A stretch of 64,000 nucleotides of DNA from Chryseobacterium phocaeense (GTDB lineage Bacteria; Bacteroidota; Bacteroidia; Flavobacteriales; Weeksellaceae). A program made the translations under genes and the position numbers. Where the stretch lies: the NCBI RefSeq assembly GCF_900169075.1, contig NZ_LT827013.1, positions 124,001 to 188,000 of the forward strand. Direction: 5' to 3'. Positions 41,569 through 51,616 of this stretch are shown piece by piece; position 1 is the first letter of the stretch, and every line of letters starts with the position of its first letter. The notes under the pieces are model-generated. The model saw nothing but the letters and a program-made list of their open reading frames with translations. It did not search any database and had not been told where the DNA came from.

Positions 41569-42828
41569 TTAAAGTTTTTTGATTTCCTCTTCGGTGTATC
41601 CTTTGCTTTTTTTCAACCTTATATAATCTTCGGCACTGGTGATGACCCAGTAAATAGGTTCAGTCGCTGTCTTTTTATCAATGGTGAATTCAAGGATCCC
41701 GGCATTGTCATTCATCCAGGGAAGCATGTAATAATTCAGGCCGCCTTTATATTGTTTGAATGCATGAAGCTCTTTTCCTTTCTCTGTAGACAAAGCCACT
41801 TTATAAGCTGCGACATATCCAAGAGGAATAAGCAGGCATGCCCACGAATATTTTTTCAGAAAGGCATATTTTGGAAGCGAAAGTCCATATCCCACAGACA
41901 ATGCAAAAATATTATTAAAGGGAAGGAAGAATACATAATTGTCCGAAACCGCATAAAATGTGGAAAACCCGTACACGCAAACCGACCCCGCAAGGAAAAC
42001 GTAAAACATTTTTCTGTTGGTTCTGTAAAGGAATACAGCACCCATTACTCCAAAAAATGTAAATACATTGAAATTAAAGATCAGATAGGCAAATGACTGG
42101 AAAAAATCTTTGATATACTGTACAGGAGTTTTCCTGAAGGATTCTGCTACCCAGTTTCCACGGTCTGAACTGTAAACAGAGTTGGCTGAATATCCCTGAG
42201 ACATATTAAGAATAAACAGGGAAACAAAAAGAATCCCAAAGGCCAGCAAAGCGCTGTACATATATTTTTTCTCATGCCTGAAATAGAAAAGAAACACCAG
42301 AAAAGCCGGAATCAGAAGGATATTCTGGATATGAACCCAAAGGCTGATTCCCAGAAAAATACCGGCAGCTGTGATATAAATTTTTTTATGCTCCGTAAAG
42401 CTTTTGATCATCGAAAAGAAAAAAAGGCTGATCCAAAAAGAATTGTAGGTGTATACCTCCACAATTTCTGCATTTCTCCAGAAGGAAAAGCCAAATCCGA
42501 ACACAAATGCGGCTGTAAGTGATGTCCATTCTGTTTTGGTGATGGCTTTCACCGTGAGATAAATAACGGGAATGGTAGCAGCGCCCGACAAAATAATAAG
42601 CCAGCGGCTTGCTTCAATAGCATCCAGGCCCGTCAGGTTTTCAATTAAAATAACCGTATTGATATAAAGAAAATGAGTGGTCGCAGTAGCTAGTGTAATG
42701 TATTCACCTTTTTCCGCTTCAAATACAAAACCGATGCAGTCGGCAAAAGGAACCTTAGAAAAGCTTCCGGCATAATAAATTGCCAGAAAAATAAAGAACA
42801 AAAGTACGGCAGACAGGTATTTCTTCAT
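41569..42828 (-). CDS. DUF2723-like GT-C membrane glycosyltransferase
   Basis: This 419-residue protein has about ten membrane helices. An acidic first loop has FADCIGFVFEAEKGEYITL, then TTHFLYINTVILIENL and FSFWRNAEIVEVYTYNSFW, which resemble the catalytic loops of DUF2723 and protein O-mannosyltransferase-type GT-C enzymes. In Bacteroidetes, members of this kind work in protein O-glycosylation or envelope sugar transfer from lipid-linked donors. The exact acceptor is unknown. The DUF2480 gene lies one base upstream, so the two are cotranscribed. Confidence 0.78.
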   Translation of the reverse strand: MKKYLSAVLLFFIFLAIYYAGSFSKVPFADCIGFVFEAEKGEYITLATATTHFLYINTVILIENLTGLDAIEASRWLIILSGAATIPVIYLTVKAITKTEWTSLTAAFVFGFGFSFWRNAEIVEVYTYNSFWISLFFFSMIKSFTEHKKIYITAAGIFLGISLWVHIQNILLIPAFLVFLFYFRHEKKYMYSALLAFGILFVSLFILNMSQGYSANSVYSSDRGNWVAESFRKTPVQYIKDFFQSFAYLIFNFNVFTFFGVMGAVFLYRTNRKMFYVFLAGSVCVYGFSTFYAVSDNYVFFLPFNNIFALSVGYGLSLPKYAFLKKYSWACLLIPLGYVAAYKVALSTEKGKELHAFKQYKGGLNYYMLPWMNDNAGILEFTIDKKTATEPIYWVITSAEDYIRLKKSKGYTEEEIKKL

Positions 42829-42829
42829 A

Positions 42830-43339
42830 TTAATTCTTTACAATAGGCACATTGGAGCAGGCCTCCCCGAACATTAATGATTTTACAATGGGTTTCAGTT
42901 GCTCAACAAGCTCTATGTAGGCGTTTTCAGGAATTTCTTTATCAGAGCATCCTTTTACCAGCACTCTTTTGCCTCTCATATCTTCGAAATCATAGGTCTG
43001 GATAACGTTATGCATTAAGATCACTTCCAGATCCTCACGGTTTCCGAATACGATCTTTTTGGCTACGTCTGTAAGTTTAGCCGTCAGTACAAAATAAGCC
43101 CAAAGCGGAACAATAGTATCCACAGAATTGTAAATGTAGATGTAGGCGTCTTTGTATGCTTCAACGTTGATGGCTTCCACCTTTTCTCTGAAATCTTTTT
43201 CCTTCAGAATCATTTCCTGGAACAGAAAATCTTTTAGGTCGATACCTATCCTGGCACCTTTCGGAAGGAGAGTGGAGAGGTCAAAATTCACAAGACCGCT
43301 TTCAGCAACTTTATTTCGGATTTCAAATTCTTCTGACAT
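42830..43339 (-). CDS. DUF2480 family protein
   Basis: From ATG 43339 the protein has 169 residues. It matches the Bacteroidetes DUF2480 family, with LVNFDLSTLLPKGARIGIDLKDFLFQ near the start and RVLVKGCSDKEIPENAYIELVEQLKPIVKSLMFGEACSNVP at the end; the last Cys and the CS pair are conserved in the family. The function is unknown. A TAAATTTG box (43359-43366, minus) lies 19 nt upstream. It shares a transcript with the GT-C gene. Confidence 0.85.
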   Translation of the reverse strand: MSEEFEIRNKVAESGLVNFDLSTLLPKGARIGIDLKDFLFQEMILKEKDFREKVEAINVEAYKDAYIYIYNSVDTIVPLWAYFVLTAKLTDVAKKIVFGNREDLEVILMHNVIQTYDFEDMRGKRVLVKGCSDKEIPENAYIELVEQLKPIVKSLMFGEACSNVPIVKN

Positions 43340-43358
43340 TTTTATCATTATCTTTGGA

Positions 43359-43366
43359 CAAATTTA
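43359..43366 (-). promoter_or_regulatory. DUF2480/GT-C operon -7 box
   Basis: TAAATTTG on the minus strand fits TAnnTTTG and lies 19 nt before ATG 43339. Confidence 0.5.
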
Positions 43367-43490
43367 CAAATTAAGATCAAGCAAAACTTAATTTGTTCTC
43401 TATCCTTACCATAGAAACCTCCCATAATCCTATTGAGGTCTTAGGAAGTCCCTGGTGGTAGTTAAAACAAAATAAAAGATTTCGGAAGAA

Positions 43491-44594
43491 ATGAAATATT
43501 ATATTATTGCAGGAGAAGCTTCGGGAGATCTGCATGGGAGCAATTTAATGAAAGCCCTTTTGGAGAAAGATCCGAATGCTGAAATAAGATTCTGGGGCGG
43601 CGATCTTATGAAAGCCCAGGGAGGAACGCTGGTAAAGCATTACCGGGACCTTGCCTTTATGGGATTCCTGGAAGTAGCCATGAATCTGAGAACCATCCTG
43701 AACAACATCAAATTCTGTAAAGAAGATATTAAGAAGAATCGACCTGATATTCTGATCCTGATCGATTATCCCGGATTTAACCTGAGGATTGCCAGATTTG
43801 CAAAAGAACTGGGGATCAAGGTTGTTTATTATATTTCCCCGCAGCTCTGGGCCTGGAAAGAAGGCCGCGTAGAGATTATTAAAAAGTATGTGGATGAAAT
43901 GATGGTGATCCTTCCGTTTGAAGAAGAATTTTATCAGAAACATGACGTTCATTCCCATTTCGTAGGACATCCGCTGCTGGATGCTATTTCCAGCCTGAAA
44001 GAGATCAGCCCGGAGGAATTTAAAAAAGAAAACGGGCTCAATGAAAAAGAGATTATTGCACTGCTGCCGGGTTCCAGAAAACAGGAAGTAGAGAAGATGC
44101 TGGAAATGATGCTTTCCGTGAGACCTTATTTCAAAAACTATCAGTTTGTGATAGCCGGTGCTCCAAGCCTTCCGAAAGAATTTTATCAGAAGTATGTGGA
44201 TGATAACGTACATTTTGTGTCCAACAGAACCTATGATCTTCTGAGGTGCTCGAAAGCAGCTTTGGTGACTTCAGGAACTGCAACGCTGGAAACCGCTTTA
44301 CTGAATGTCCCGGAAGTGGTGTGCTACCGCGGAAGTAAGATTTCCTACGCTATTGCGAAAAGACTCGTAAAGAACATTAAATATATTTCGTTGGTCAATC
44401 TGATTATGGACAGGGAAGTGGTAAAAGAGCTGATCCAGACGGATCTGAATACTAAAAATCTCGTGGAAGAGCTACAGAAAATCATAGAAGGCGAAAAAAG
44501 GAACCAGGTTTTGGAAGATTATCATCTTTTAAGAGAAAAGCTTGGTGGTAAAGGGGCAAGTGAGAAAGCTGCTGAGGTGATTTTGAATATGTAA
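43491..44594 (+). CDS. lpxB: Lipid-A-disaccharide synthase
   Basis: The 367-residue GT-B enzyme has YYIIAGEASGDLHGSNLM at the start, VYYISPQLWAWKEGRV and FVGHPLLDAI in the middle, LLPGSRKQEVEKML at the second Rossmann domain and VTSGTATLETALLNVPEVV near the donor site. It condenses UDP-diacylglucosamine with lipid X to form the lipid A disaccharide. Together with waaA it marks standard lipid A/LPS synthesis. It is a single gene here; GH99 follows 42 nt later. Confidence 0.95.
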   Translation: MKYYIIAGEASGDLHGSNLMKALLEKDPNAEIRFWGGDLMKAQGGTLVKHYRDLAFMGFLEVAMNLRTILNNIKFCKEDIKKNRPDILILIDYPGFNLRIARFAKELGIKVVYYISPQLWAWKEGRVEIIKKYVDEMMVILPFEEEFYQKHDVHSHFVGHPLLDAISSLKEISPEEFKKENGLNEKEIIALLPGSRKQEVEKMLEMMLSVRPYFKNYQFVIAGAPSLPKEFYQKYVDDNVHFVSNRTYDLLRCSKAALVTSGTATLETALLNVPEVVCYRGSKISYAIAKRLVKNIKYISLVNLIMDREVVKELIQTDLNTKNLVEELQKIIEGEKRNQVLEDYHLLREKLGGKGASEKAAEVILNM

Positions 44595-44636
44595 AATACT
44601 GCGTAACCTGATCTTCCGGGATCTGCTTAATTTTTT

Positions 44637-45731
44637 ATGACCATGAATTGTAAAAGCTTATTGATACTGATTCTGTTAATAGGAACTTCCGTGAAAAGTT
44701 TTGCCCAAAACAGTAAATCAAGGGACGATGTTCAGATTTTCTATTACGGATGGTATGCCAATCCTGCTGTAGATGGGAAGTATGAGCACTGGAATCATGA
44801 TATTCTGCCACACTGGAATAATCCGAAATGGAACAACCTCGGACATTACAAAGGAGGAGATGATATTGGTGCCAATTTTTATCCTGCTTTGGGAAATTAC
44901 AGTTCCAATGATCCGGAGATCATTAAAAAGCATATGAAAATGATCAAAGATTCTGGATTGGGAGTCGTGGTTTTAAGCTGGCTGGGAAAAGATTCTTTTG
45001 TAGATAAAAGCATTGCCAAATACCTGGATGCAGCGGATCAGTTTAATCTGAAAGTCGCTTTTCATATTGAACCTTTCTATAAAAATATAACGGAGCTGAA
45101 GGAACAGCTTTCTTACCTGGTGCAAACCTATTCCGGGCATCACGCCTTTTATAAAAAAGACGGCAAACCACTGTATTATGTATACGACAGCTATAAAATC
45201 TCACCGGAAGAATGGGCGAAGCTTCTTTCCGCAAATGGTGAAAATACCGTCCGGAATACAGAATTAGACGGACTTTATATCGGATTGTGGGTGGAAAAAG
45301 AGCATGTGGAATTTTTTAAAAACTCAGGTTTTGATGGGTTTTATACTTATTTTGCCAGCGAAGGTTTTGTTTTCGGGAGTACTACTTCCAATTGGAATTA
45401 CCTTTCACAGTTTGCAAAAGAAAACAAGCTTATTTTCATCCCGTGTGTTGGTCCGGGGTATTCGGATACCAGAATAAGACCCTGGAATGAAGCCAATTTC
45501 AAAAGCAGGGAAAACGGGAAGTACTATGAAAGAATGTTTGAGGCAGCTGCAAAATCCAATCCTGATTTTATAGGAATCACTTCTTTCAACGAATGGCATG
45601 AAGGTACCCAGATAGAGCCTGCAATTCCTAAAAAGGCAGGCGATTTCCAATATGAAGATTATGGAAAAGATCCGTGGTTTTACATTAAAGAAACCAAAAA
45701 GCTGACAGACCGGTATTTAAAAGGTAAATAA
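44637..45731 (+). CDS. Secreted GH99-type endo-mannosidase
   Basis: The 364-residue protein has a signal peptide (ends VKSFA) and a TIM barrel of GH99/GH71 type: FYYGWYANPAVDGKYEHWNH at the start, YYVYDSYKISPEEWAKLL and the catalytic region ITSFNEWHEGTQIEPA, where the NEWHEGTQIEP motif holds the active-site Glu. Known GH99 enzymes are endo-alpha-1,2-mannosidases acting on eukaryotic glycans or yeast mannan. The gene is not inside a SusC/SusD locus. It may digest fungal or host mannans. Confidence 0.88.
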   Translation: MTMNCKSLLILILLIGTSVKSFAQNSKSRDDVQIFYYGWYANPAVDGKYEHWNHDILPHWNNPKWNNLGHYKGGDDIGANFYPALGNYSSNDPEIIKKHMKMIKDSGLGVVVLSWLGKDSFVDKSIAKYLDAADQFNLKVAFHIEPFYKNITELKEQLSYLVQTYSGHHAFYKKDGKPLYYVYDSYKISPEEWAKLLSANGENTVRNTELDGLYIGLWVEKEHVEFFKNSGFDGFYTYFASEGFVFGSTTSNWNYLSQFAKENKLIFIPCVGPGYSDTRIRPWNEANFKSRENGKYYERMFEAAAKSNPDFIGITSFNEWHEGTQIEPAIPKKAGDFQYEDYGKDPWFYIKETKKLTDRYLKGK

Positions 45732-45937
45732 GTGTAAAATCTTCTGATGGTGATTTTAAAATATAAAGTTGTTCTGGTTGGGACAGCTTTTATTTTTTCG
45801 CAAAAAATGGATTTTACAGCAAATAATCAGGCCCTCAATTAGCCATTAAATAGAATAGAGTCTTGTAATCCTGCAAAATCCGTGTTAGTGAAAATTCAGA
45901 TAAATTAATATTTTTTTGAAGATAAAAATGAGATCAT

Positions 45938-47707
45938 TTGAGCAAGCAACCTCTTCTTATTCTGGCGAGCTGTTTTATCCTCGGAATCTTTTTTGAGGAA
46001 GTATTAATACTGGATAAAACAGTAGTTTTTATCATAACCGGAGGCTGCCTGCTGGTGCTGATTTCCTTTTTCTTTCATTCTTATTTTCTTCATAAAACAA
46101 AGCATATCCTGCTGGGGCTACTGTTTTTCGGAGCAGGAATAATCCTTCATGCTTTCAATACTTTTACGGCGGGCAGTTTCTCAGTTCCCTCCAACGCAAC
46201 CATCACTTTTAAGATCTCAAAAAAATTAAATTCTACAGAAAAAAATAAAAAATATGAAGCTTTTGTGCATGTGGGAAAAGAAAGTTTCAACGCAGTCCTC
46301 TATGTACCGAAAAAAGAAAAGGACCTTGATTTCCGGCATTATTATCAAGCCGATGCTTACCTTTCAAAGCCAAAGCTTCCGCAATATGATTTCCAGTTTA
46401 ATTACGCAGGGTATTTAAAAAGAAAGAATATTGAATACCAATGTTATCTTTCAAAAGAAATTTCTTCCGCTCAAAGAGATGACCTGACATTCAATGAAAT
46501 GATTCAGCAGTATCGGTTTGAAATATTACAACAGATTGATCAGGCCGGAATATCACCCAAGACCCGGGAATTTTTAAAAGGAATTATCCTGGCAGACAGA
46601 ACCGAAACAGATGCGGGAACGGCAGAGGATTTTAACCGGTCCGGAATGGTTCACCTGCTTGCTATTTCCGGGACCCATATAGTTGTGATTTTCGGGATTT
46701 TTTATCTGATGCTGACCCGGTTTAGTCCATTGAGGTTCAGGAAATATGCCGTGGTTTCCAGTCTTGCTTTTATTTGGCTTTTTGCTGCAGGAATTGGATT
46801 TGGAAACTCTGTGATGCGCTCCTGCATTATGATTACCGTTTATTTTGTCTATGTGCTTTTGCAGCGGAAACCGGATTTGCTTCATTCCCTTTCTTTATCT
46901 GCCCTGATTATTTTAGTTGCTGATACACAGCAGGTTTTTGATATTGGTTTCCAGCTTAGCTTTCTTGCGGTTTTAGGGATTTTCTGGCTTAATCAGCCTG
47001 TTTTGAAATACCTTCCCAGGCAGGATGGTTATTTTAAAAAGCTGTTTTTTAATGCGGTTTCCATTTCCATTGCTGCACAGCTGGCCACACTTCCCTTGGT
47101 TCTTTTTTATTTTCATCAGTTTTCACTGGTTTCCGTTCCTGCCAATATTATGATTGTTCCGTTTTCCGAGCTGATTATTGTGTTTTCGTTTTTGATAGTC
47201 ATTCTTATCGCTCTCAGGATAGATTTTGAACTGATCAATTCGGTTTATGACTGGTCCATTCAGGTGTTGCTAAAACTAATCCATTGGTTTGCGGAAATGG
47301 ACAGGCTATTTTTTTCGAATATACCCATGAATATCGTTGAGGTTTTGTTTTTATTCTTCATCGTATATCAGATGAGGTTTTTACTTTTAAAAATAAATTT
47401 TAAAAACTTAATGAAATGGATTTTTGCAGTTATCGCTTTTTGTATGGTCAGAACAGGATTTAATATTGATGAGAACCGTAGAGATGAAATTCTCATTCAT
47501 GATTTTAATAAGGCTAAAATACTATCGGTAAAGAAAGGAAGTAGGGTATGTTTTTGGATAGCTGAAAATACGGATAGAAGTAAATTTGTCAGGTTTATAG
47601 CCGGTCCGTACTGTTCTGCAAGACGGATCACGATTATTGAAATGAAAACTTTCCCCCGGAATGCCAGTGAAGTGGTTTGTAACGGCAAAATTTATGATTT
47701 AAAATAA
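45938..47707 (+). CDS. comEC: ComEC/Rec2-family membrane channel, DNA uptake
   Basis: The 589-residue protein has many membrane helices and the ComEC competence domain: FNRSGMVHLLAISGTHIVVIFGIFYL and GFGNSVMRSCIMITVYFVYV are the family motifs. A short OB-like N-terminal region is present (about 70-160). The metallo-beta-lactamase-type domain common in Gram-positive ComEC is absent. The frame offers no ATG near the start; TTG 45938 is chosen, since an in-frame stop lies three codons earlier. In competence it carries single-stranded DNA across the inner membrane. The 206 bp before it holds no gene I can support. Confidence 0.87.
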   Translation: MSKQPLLILASCFILGIFFEEVLILDKTVVFIITGGCLLVLISFFFHSYFLHKTKHILLGLLFFGAGIILHAFNTFTAGSFSVPSNATITFKISKKLNSTEKNKKYEAFVHVGKESFNAVLYVPKKEKDLDFRHYYQADAYLSKPKLPQYDFQFNYAGYLKRKNIEYQCYLSKEISSAQRDDLTFNEMIQQYRFEILQQIDQAGISPKTREFLKGIILADRTETDAGTAEDFNRSGMVHLLAISGTHIVVIFGIFYLMLTRFSPLRFRKYAVVSSLAFIWLFAAGIGFGNSVMRSCIMITVYFVYVLLQRKPDLLHSLSLSALIILVADTQQVFDIGFQLSFLAVLGIFWLNQPVLKYLPRQDGYFKKLFFNAVSISIAAQLATLPLVLFYFHQFSLVSVPANIMIVPFSELIIVFSFLIVILIALRIDFELINSVYDWSIQVLLKLIHWFAEMDRLFFSNIPMNIVEVLFLFFIVYQMRFLLLKINFKNLMKWIFAVIAFCMVRTGFNIDENRRDEILIHDFNKAKILSVKKGSRVCFWIAENTDRSKFVRFIAGPYCSARRITIIEMKTFPRNASEVVCNGKIYDLK

Positions 47708-47781
47708 ATAAAAACGATTTCTCATTTTTCCTTTAAATAATAGGCAGAATCCTTATTTAGAAAGATTACAAACTGGCTAAT

Positions 47782-47827
47782 TGTGAGATTTCTCACTTTT
47801 CGATCTTGTTAACATTTCTTAATTTTG
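47782..47827 (+). promoter_or_regulatory. CRP-like palindrome and promoter of sdhCAB
   Basis: TGTGA-GATTTC-TCACT (47782-47797) closely matches the E. coli CRP pattern TGTGA-N6-TCACA. The -7 box TAATTTTG starts at 47820, placing the palindrome centre about 41 bp before the expected start site. The same inverted repeat could instead be a weak terminator of comEC, since TTTT follows it. Confidence 0.5.
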
Positions 47828-47851
47828 TGGGAAATTCAAATTTAAACTTAT

Positions 47852-48514
47852 ATGGCAGGTTTAACGAGTTCTACGATAGGTAGAAAATATGCGATGGCAT
47901 TATCAGCTATGTTTTTGCTGATCTTTCTTATACTGCATTTGACGACCAATTTGTTATCAGTTCTGAATCGTGATGCGTTCAATACAGCATCAGATTTTAT
48001 GGGCTATAATCCTTTTGTGCAGTTCTTAATGCAGCCTGTTCTTGGTTTTGCTGTTCTTTTCCATTTTATCATGGGATTTGTACTTGAAATTAAGAACAAT
48101 AAAGCGCGTCCGATAAAGTACGCTTCCAACAACCCTTCCGTGAACTCTACGTGGATGTCCAGAAATATGATTATTTCAGGAGCGGTTGTGCTGGCTTTCC
48201 TTGCGCTTCACTTATATGATTTCTGGTTACATGAAATCAATTATAAATATGTGGAAGGACTTACTCCTGACGCAGAAAGATTCTGGCCTGAGCTGCATGA
48301 GAAATTTGCAGACATCTGGAGAGTGGCTTTATATGTGATCTCTTTTGTTTTGCTTGGTCTTCACCTGGCTCACGGTTTTCAGTCTTCGTTCCAGTCTATC
48401 GGGGCAAGACATCCGAAATATACTCCGGTAATTAAAGCTTTTGGAAAATGGTATTCTATCCTTATTCCAGCAGGGTTTATTTTCATCGCAATTTTTCACT
48501 TTGTAACTCAATAA
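47852..48514 (+). CDS. sdhC: Succinate dehydrogenase cytochrome b subunit
   Basis: The 220-residue protein has five membrane helices and the Bacteroidetes type B cytochrome pattern: LFLILHLTTNLLSVL, VLFHFIMGFVLEIKNN, LALHLYDFWLHEI and LLGLHLAHGFQSSFQSIG, with heme-ligand histidines in each. It anchors SdhAB in the inner membrane and passes electrons to menaquinone. sdhA follows 15 nt later. A CRP-like site and a -7 box precede it. Confidence 0.94.
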   Translation: MAGLTSSTIGRKYAMALSAMFLLIFLILHLTTNLLSVLNRDAFNTASDFMGYNPFVQFLMQPVLGFAVLFHFIMGFVLEIKNNKARPIKYASNNPSVNSTWMSRNMIISGAVVLAFLALHLYDFWLHEINYKYVEGLTPDAERFWPELHEKFADIWRVALYVISFVLLGLHLAHGFQSSFQSIGARHPKYTPVIKAFGKWYSILIPAGFIFIAIFHFVTQ

Positions 48515-48529
48515 TATCAATATACTAAT

Positions 48530-50542
48530 ATGAGTAAATTAGATTCAAAAATTCCAGCAGGTCCTCTTAAGGATAAATGGAAAAATCATAAAGACCATAT
48601 GAACCTTGTTGCACCAAACAACAGAGATAAGATTGATATTATTGTTGTAGGTACAGGTTTGGCAGGTGGTTCTGCTGCGGCTACTTTAGCTGAGCAGGGA
48701 TACAATGTAAAAGCATTCTGCTATCAGGATTCACCGAGAAGAGCGCACTCTATTGCAGCTCAAGGGGGGATCAACGCCGCTAAAAACTATCAGGGAGACG
48801 GTGACTCTACGTACAGGTTATTCTATGACACCATCAAAGGGGGTGACTATAGAGCAAGAGAGGCAAACGTTTACAGATTAGCTGAGGTTTCTGCTAATAT
48901 TATCGACCAGTGTGTTTCTCAGGGAGTTCCTTTCGGCAGAGATTACGGCGGTCAGCTGGATAACCGTTCATTCGGTGGGGTTCAGGTAAAAAGAACTTTC
49001 TACGCAAAAGGACAAACAGGTCAGCAGTTATTATTAGGTGCCTATTCTTCAATGAGCCGTCAGATCGGTAAAGGTAGAATTAAAATGTACAACCGTCATG
49101 AAATGATGGAACTGGTAATTGTAGACGGAAAAGCAAGAGGTATCATCGCAAGAAACCTTGTAACAGGTGAAATCGAAAGACATTCTGCTCACGCGGTTGT
49201 TATTGCTTCCGGAGGTTACGGAAACGTATATTTCCTTTCTACAAACGCAATGGGATCCAACGTTTCTGCAGCATGGAAAATCCACAAAAAAGGAGCCTAT
49301 TTTGCAAACCCTTGTTACGTACAGATTCACCCGACTTGTATTCCGGTTCACGGAACGCAGCAGTCTAAACTGACTTTGATGTCTGAGTCTCTCAGAAACT
49401 CGGGAAGAATCTGGGTTCCTAAGAATATCGAAGATTCTGTAGCCATCAGAGAAGGTAAATTAAGACCTGAAAATATTAAAGAAGAAGATAGAGATTATTA
49501 TTTAGAGAGAAGATATCCTGCATTCGGAAACTTAGTGCCTAGAGACGTTGCGTCCAGAGCCGGTAAAGAAAGATGTGATGCTGGTTACGGAATCGAGAAT
49601 AATGATACTAAAGAAGGGGTTTACCTGGATTTCTCTACAGAGATCATTAAAAAAGGTAAAGAAGCCGCTATCGAAAAACATATTCATAATCCTACAGATC
49701 AGCAGATCTATGATTTAGGAAAGGCCTGGGTTGAGGAAAAATATGGTAACTTATTCGTAATGTATGAAAAGATTACAGCTGATGATCCTTACAAAACGCC
49801 AATGAAAATTTATCCTGCTGTACACTACACAATGGGTGGTGTTTGGGTAGACTATAATTTACAATCTACAATTCCGGGATGTTTCGTAATTGGTGAAGCT
49901 AACTTCTCAGATCACGGAGCCAACAGATTGGGAGCTTCTGCTTTGATGCAAGGTTTGGCAGACGGATATTTCGTACTTCCTTATACGATTGCAGATTATC
50001 TTTCAGCAGACATCAGAACAGGGACAATTCCTACCGCTTCCGGTGAATTTGATCAGGCTGAAAAAGCAATTAAAGATAAAATAGATTTCTTCTTAAATAA
50101 TAAAGGAACGCATTCGGTAGATCATTTCCACAAAAAATTAGGACACATCATGTGGAATAAGGTGGGAATGGGAAGAACTCCTGAAGGTTTAAAAGAAGCT
50201 ATTGCTGAAATTGCTCAGGTGAAAAAAGAATTCTGGGCAGATGTGAAAGTTCCGGGTGATGCAGATGGAATGAACACTGAACTTGAAAAAGCTTTCAGAG
50301 TAGCAGATTTCATTGAACTGGGACAATTAATGGCAATTGATGCTCTACACAGAAACGAATCTTGTGGAGGACACTTCAGAGAAGACCATGCTACTCCGGA
50401 AGGGGAAGCAGAAAGAGATGATGTTAACTTCAAATATGTGGGAGCGTGGGAATATCAGACAGATGATATTACAACAGAAGTTCTGCATAAAGAAGACCTG
50501 ATCTACGAAAACATTGAAGTTAAAGCAAGAAGTTACAAATAA
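48530..50542 (+). CDS. sdhA: Succinate dehydrogenase / fumarate reductase flavoprotein subunit
   Basis: The 670-residue protein has the FAD Rossmann motif [20 protein letters not shown], the flavin-linking segment [19 protein letters not shown] (His covalently carries FAD), the substrate site [12 protein letters not shown] and ASRAGKERC, and the C-terminal [12 protein letters not shown]. It oxidises succinate to fumarate in the TCA cycle. It is of the long type B form. sdhB follows 24 nt later. Confidence 0.96.
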   Translation: MSKLDSKIPAGPLKDKWKNHKDHMNLVAPNNRDKIDIIVVGTGLAGGSAAATLAEQGYNVKAFCYQDSPRRAHSIAAQGGINAAKNYQGDGDSTYRLFYDTIKGGDYRAREANVYRLAEVSANIIDQCVSQGVPFGRDYGGQLDNRSFGGVQVKRTFYAKGQTGQQLLLGAYSSMSRQIGKGRIKMYNRHEMMELVIVDGKARGIIARNLVTGEIERHSAHAVVIASGGYGNVYFLSTNAMGSNVSAAWKIHKKGAYFANPCYVQIHPTCIPVHGTQQSKLTLMSESLRNSGRIWVPKNIEDSVAIREGKLRPENIKEEDRDYYLERRYPAFGNLVPRDVASRAGKERCDAGYGIENNDTKEGVYLDFSTEIIKKGKEAAIEKHIHNPTDQQIYDLGKAWVEEKYGNLFVMYEKITADDPYKTPMKIYPAVHYTMGGVWVDYNLQSTIPGCFVIGEANFSDHGANRLGASALMQGLADGYFVLPYTIADYLSADIRTGTIPTASGEFDQAEKAIKDKIDFFLNNKGTHSVDHFHKKLGHIMWNKVGMGRTPEGLKEAIAEIAQVKKEFWADVKVPGDADGMNTELEKAFRVADFIELGQLMAIDALHRNESCGGHFREDHATPEGEAERDDVNFKYVGAWEYQTDDITTEVLHKEDLIYENIEVKARSYK

Positions 50543-50566
50543 TCTCCAACCTATAAATAAATAATT

Positions 50567-51334
50567 ATGAGTGCAAAAAAAGGCCTTCATCTTACCTTAA
50601 AAATTTGGAGACAAAAAAATAGCAAAACAAAAGGTCAATTCGAGACCTACAAAATATCAGATGTTTCTACAGATTCTTCTTTCCTGGAAATGCTGGATAT
50701 TTTGAACGAAAATATTATTAACGAAGGAAAAGAACCTATCGCTTTTGACCACGACTGTCGTGAAGGAATCTGCGGAATGTGTTCCCTGTATATCAACGGT
50801 AGAGCACACGGTCCGGATACGGGAATTACGACCTGCCAGCTTCACATGAGAATGTTCAAAGACGGTGAAACCATCGTGATTGAACCTTGGAGAAGTGCTG
50901 CGTTCCCTGTAATTAAAGACTTAATGGTAGACAGAAGCGCATTTGACCGCGTAATGGCTGCCGGAGGTTTCATTTCCGTAAACACTTCAGGAAATACGCT
51001 GGATGCCAACGCAATTCCGGTTCCTAAAGAAGATGCAGACAAGGCAATGGATGCTGCAGCATGTATCGGATGTGGAGCTTGTGTGGCTACCTGTAAAAAC
51101 GGTTCTGCAATGTTATTCGTTGGAGCTAAAGTGTCTCAGTATGCTCTTTTACCCCAAGGTAGAGTAGAAGCGAAGCGAAGAGTTCTGAACATGGTGAAAG
51201 CTATGGACGAAGAAGGATTCGGAAACTGTTCAAACACGGGTGCTTGTGAAGTAGAATGTCCGAAAGGAATTTCTCTGGAAAACATTGCCAGAATGAATAG
51301 AGAATATATGGCAGCTCTTGCGGATAGAGGATAA
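50567..51334 (+). CDS. sdhB: Succinate dehydrogenase iron-sulfur subunit
   Basis: The 255-residue protein has the [2Fe-2S] site [20 protein letters not shown] and the two C-terminal clusters in [20 protein letters not shown] and [20 protein letters not shown]. It wires electrons from the FAD of SdhA to quinone. It is the last gene of the operon; a terminator follows. Confidence 0.96.
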   Translation: MSAKKGLHLTLKIWRQKNSKTKGQFETYKISDVSTDSSFLEMLDILNENIINEGKEPIAFDHDCREGICGMCSLYINGRAHGPDTGITTCQLHMRMFKDGETIVIEPWRSAAFPVIKDLMVDRSAFDRVMAAGGFISVNTSGNTLDANAIPVPKEDADKAMDAAACIGCGACVATCKNGSAMLFVGAKVSQYALLPQGRVEAKRRVLNMVKAMDEEGFGNCSNTGACEVECPKGISLENIARMNREYMAALADRG

Positions 51335-51351
51335 AGCCTGTCTTAAATAAA

Positions 51352-51388
51352 GAAAAAATCGTCTTCATAATGGAGACGATTTTTTTAT
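51352..51388 (+). terminator. Terminator after sdhCAB
   Basis: AATCGTCT (51357-51364) and AGACGATT (51374-51381) form the stem; seven T follow. The rest of the 280 bp gap holds only the next promoter. Confidence 0.85.
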
Positions 51389-51590
51389 GTATGGTACCCG
51401 TTTGTTAAATTTTGTTAAGGTATGTACGGGATAGCAGGATGTTTTATTTAATAATTCTATATTTGATGAAATCAGTTTTTTTGAAAAGAAAAAAATAAGA
51501 CGGTCAGAAGGGGTTCAATCTCCCTTTCAACAGGTTTTATAAAATTTTCAAAAAAAATAAATAGTGTTAATCAACAAGCCGTAAAAAACG

Positions 51591-51598
51591 TATTTTTG
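51591..51598 (+). promoter_or_regulatory. TlpA-like gene promoter -7 box
   Basis: TATTTTTG fits TAnnTTTG and lies 18 nt before ATG 51617. Confidence 0.55.
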
Positions 51599-51616
51599 CG
51601 TAATATTAAAATTGAA

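Noticed and set aside
41566..42096. Plus-strand 176-residue ORF across the GT-C gene
   Set aside because: It is antisense to conserved membrane helices and has no promoter; it looks like a by-product of codon use.
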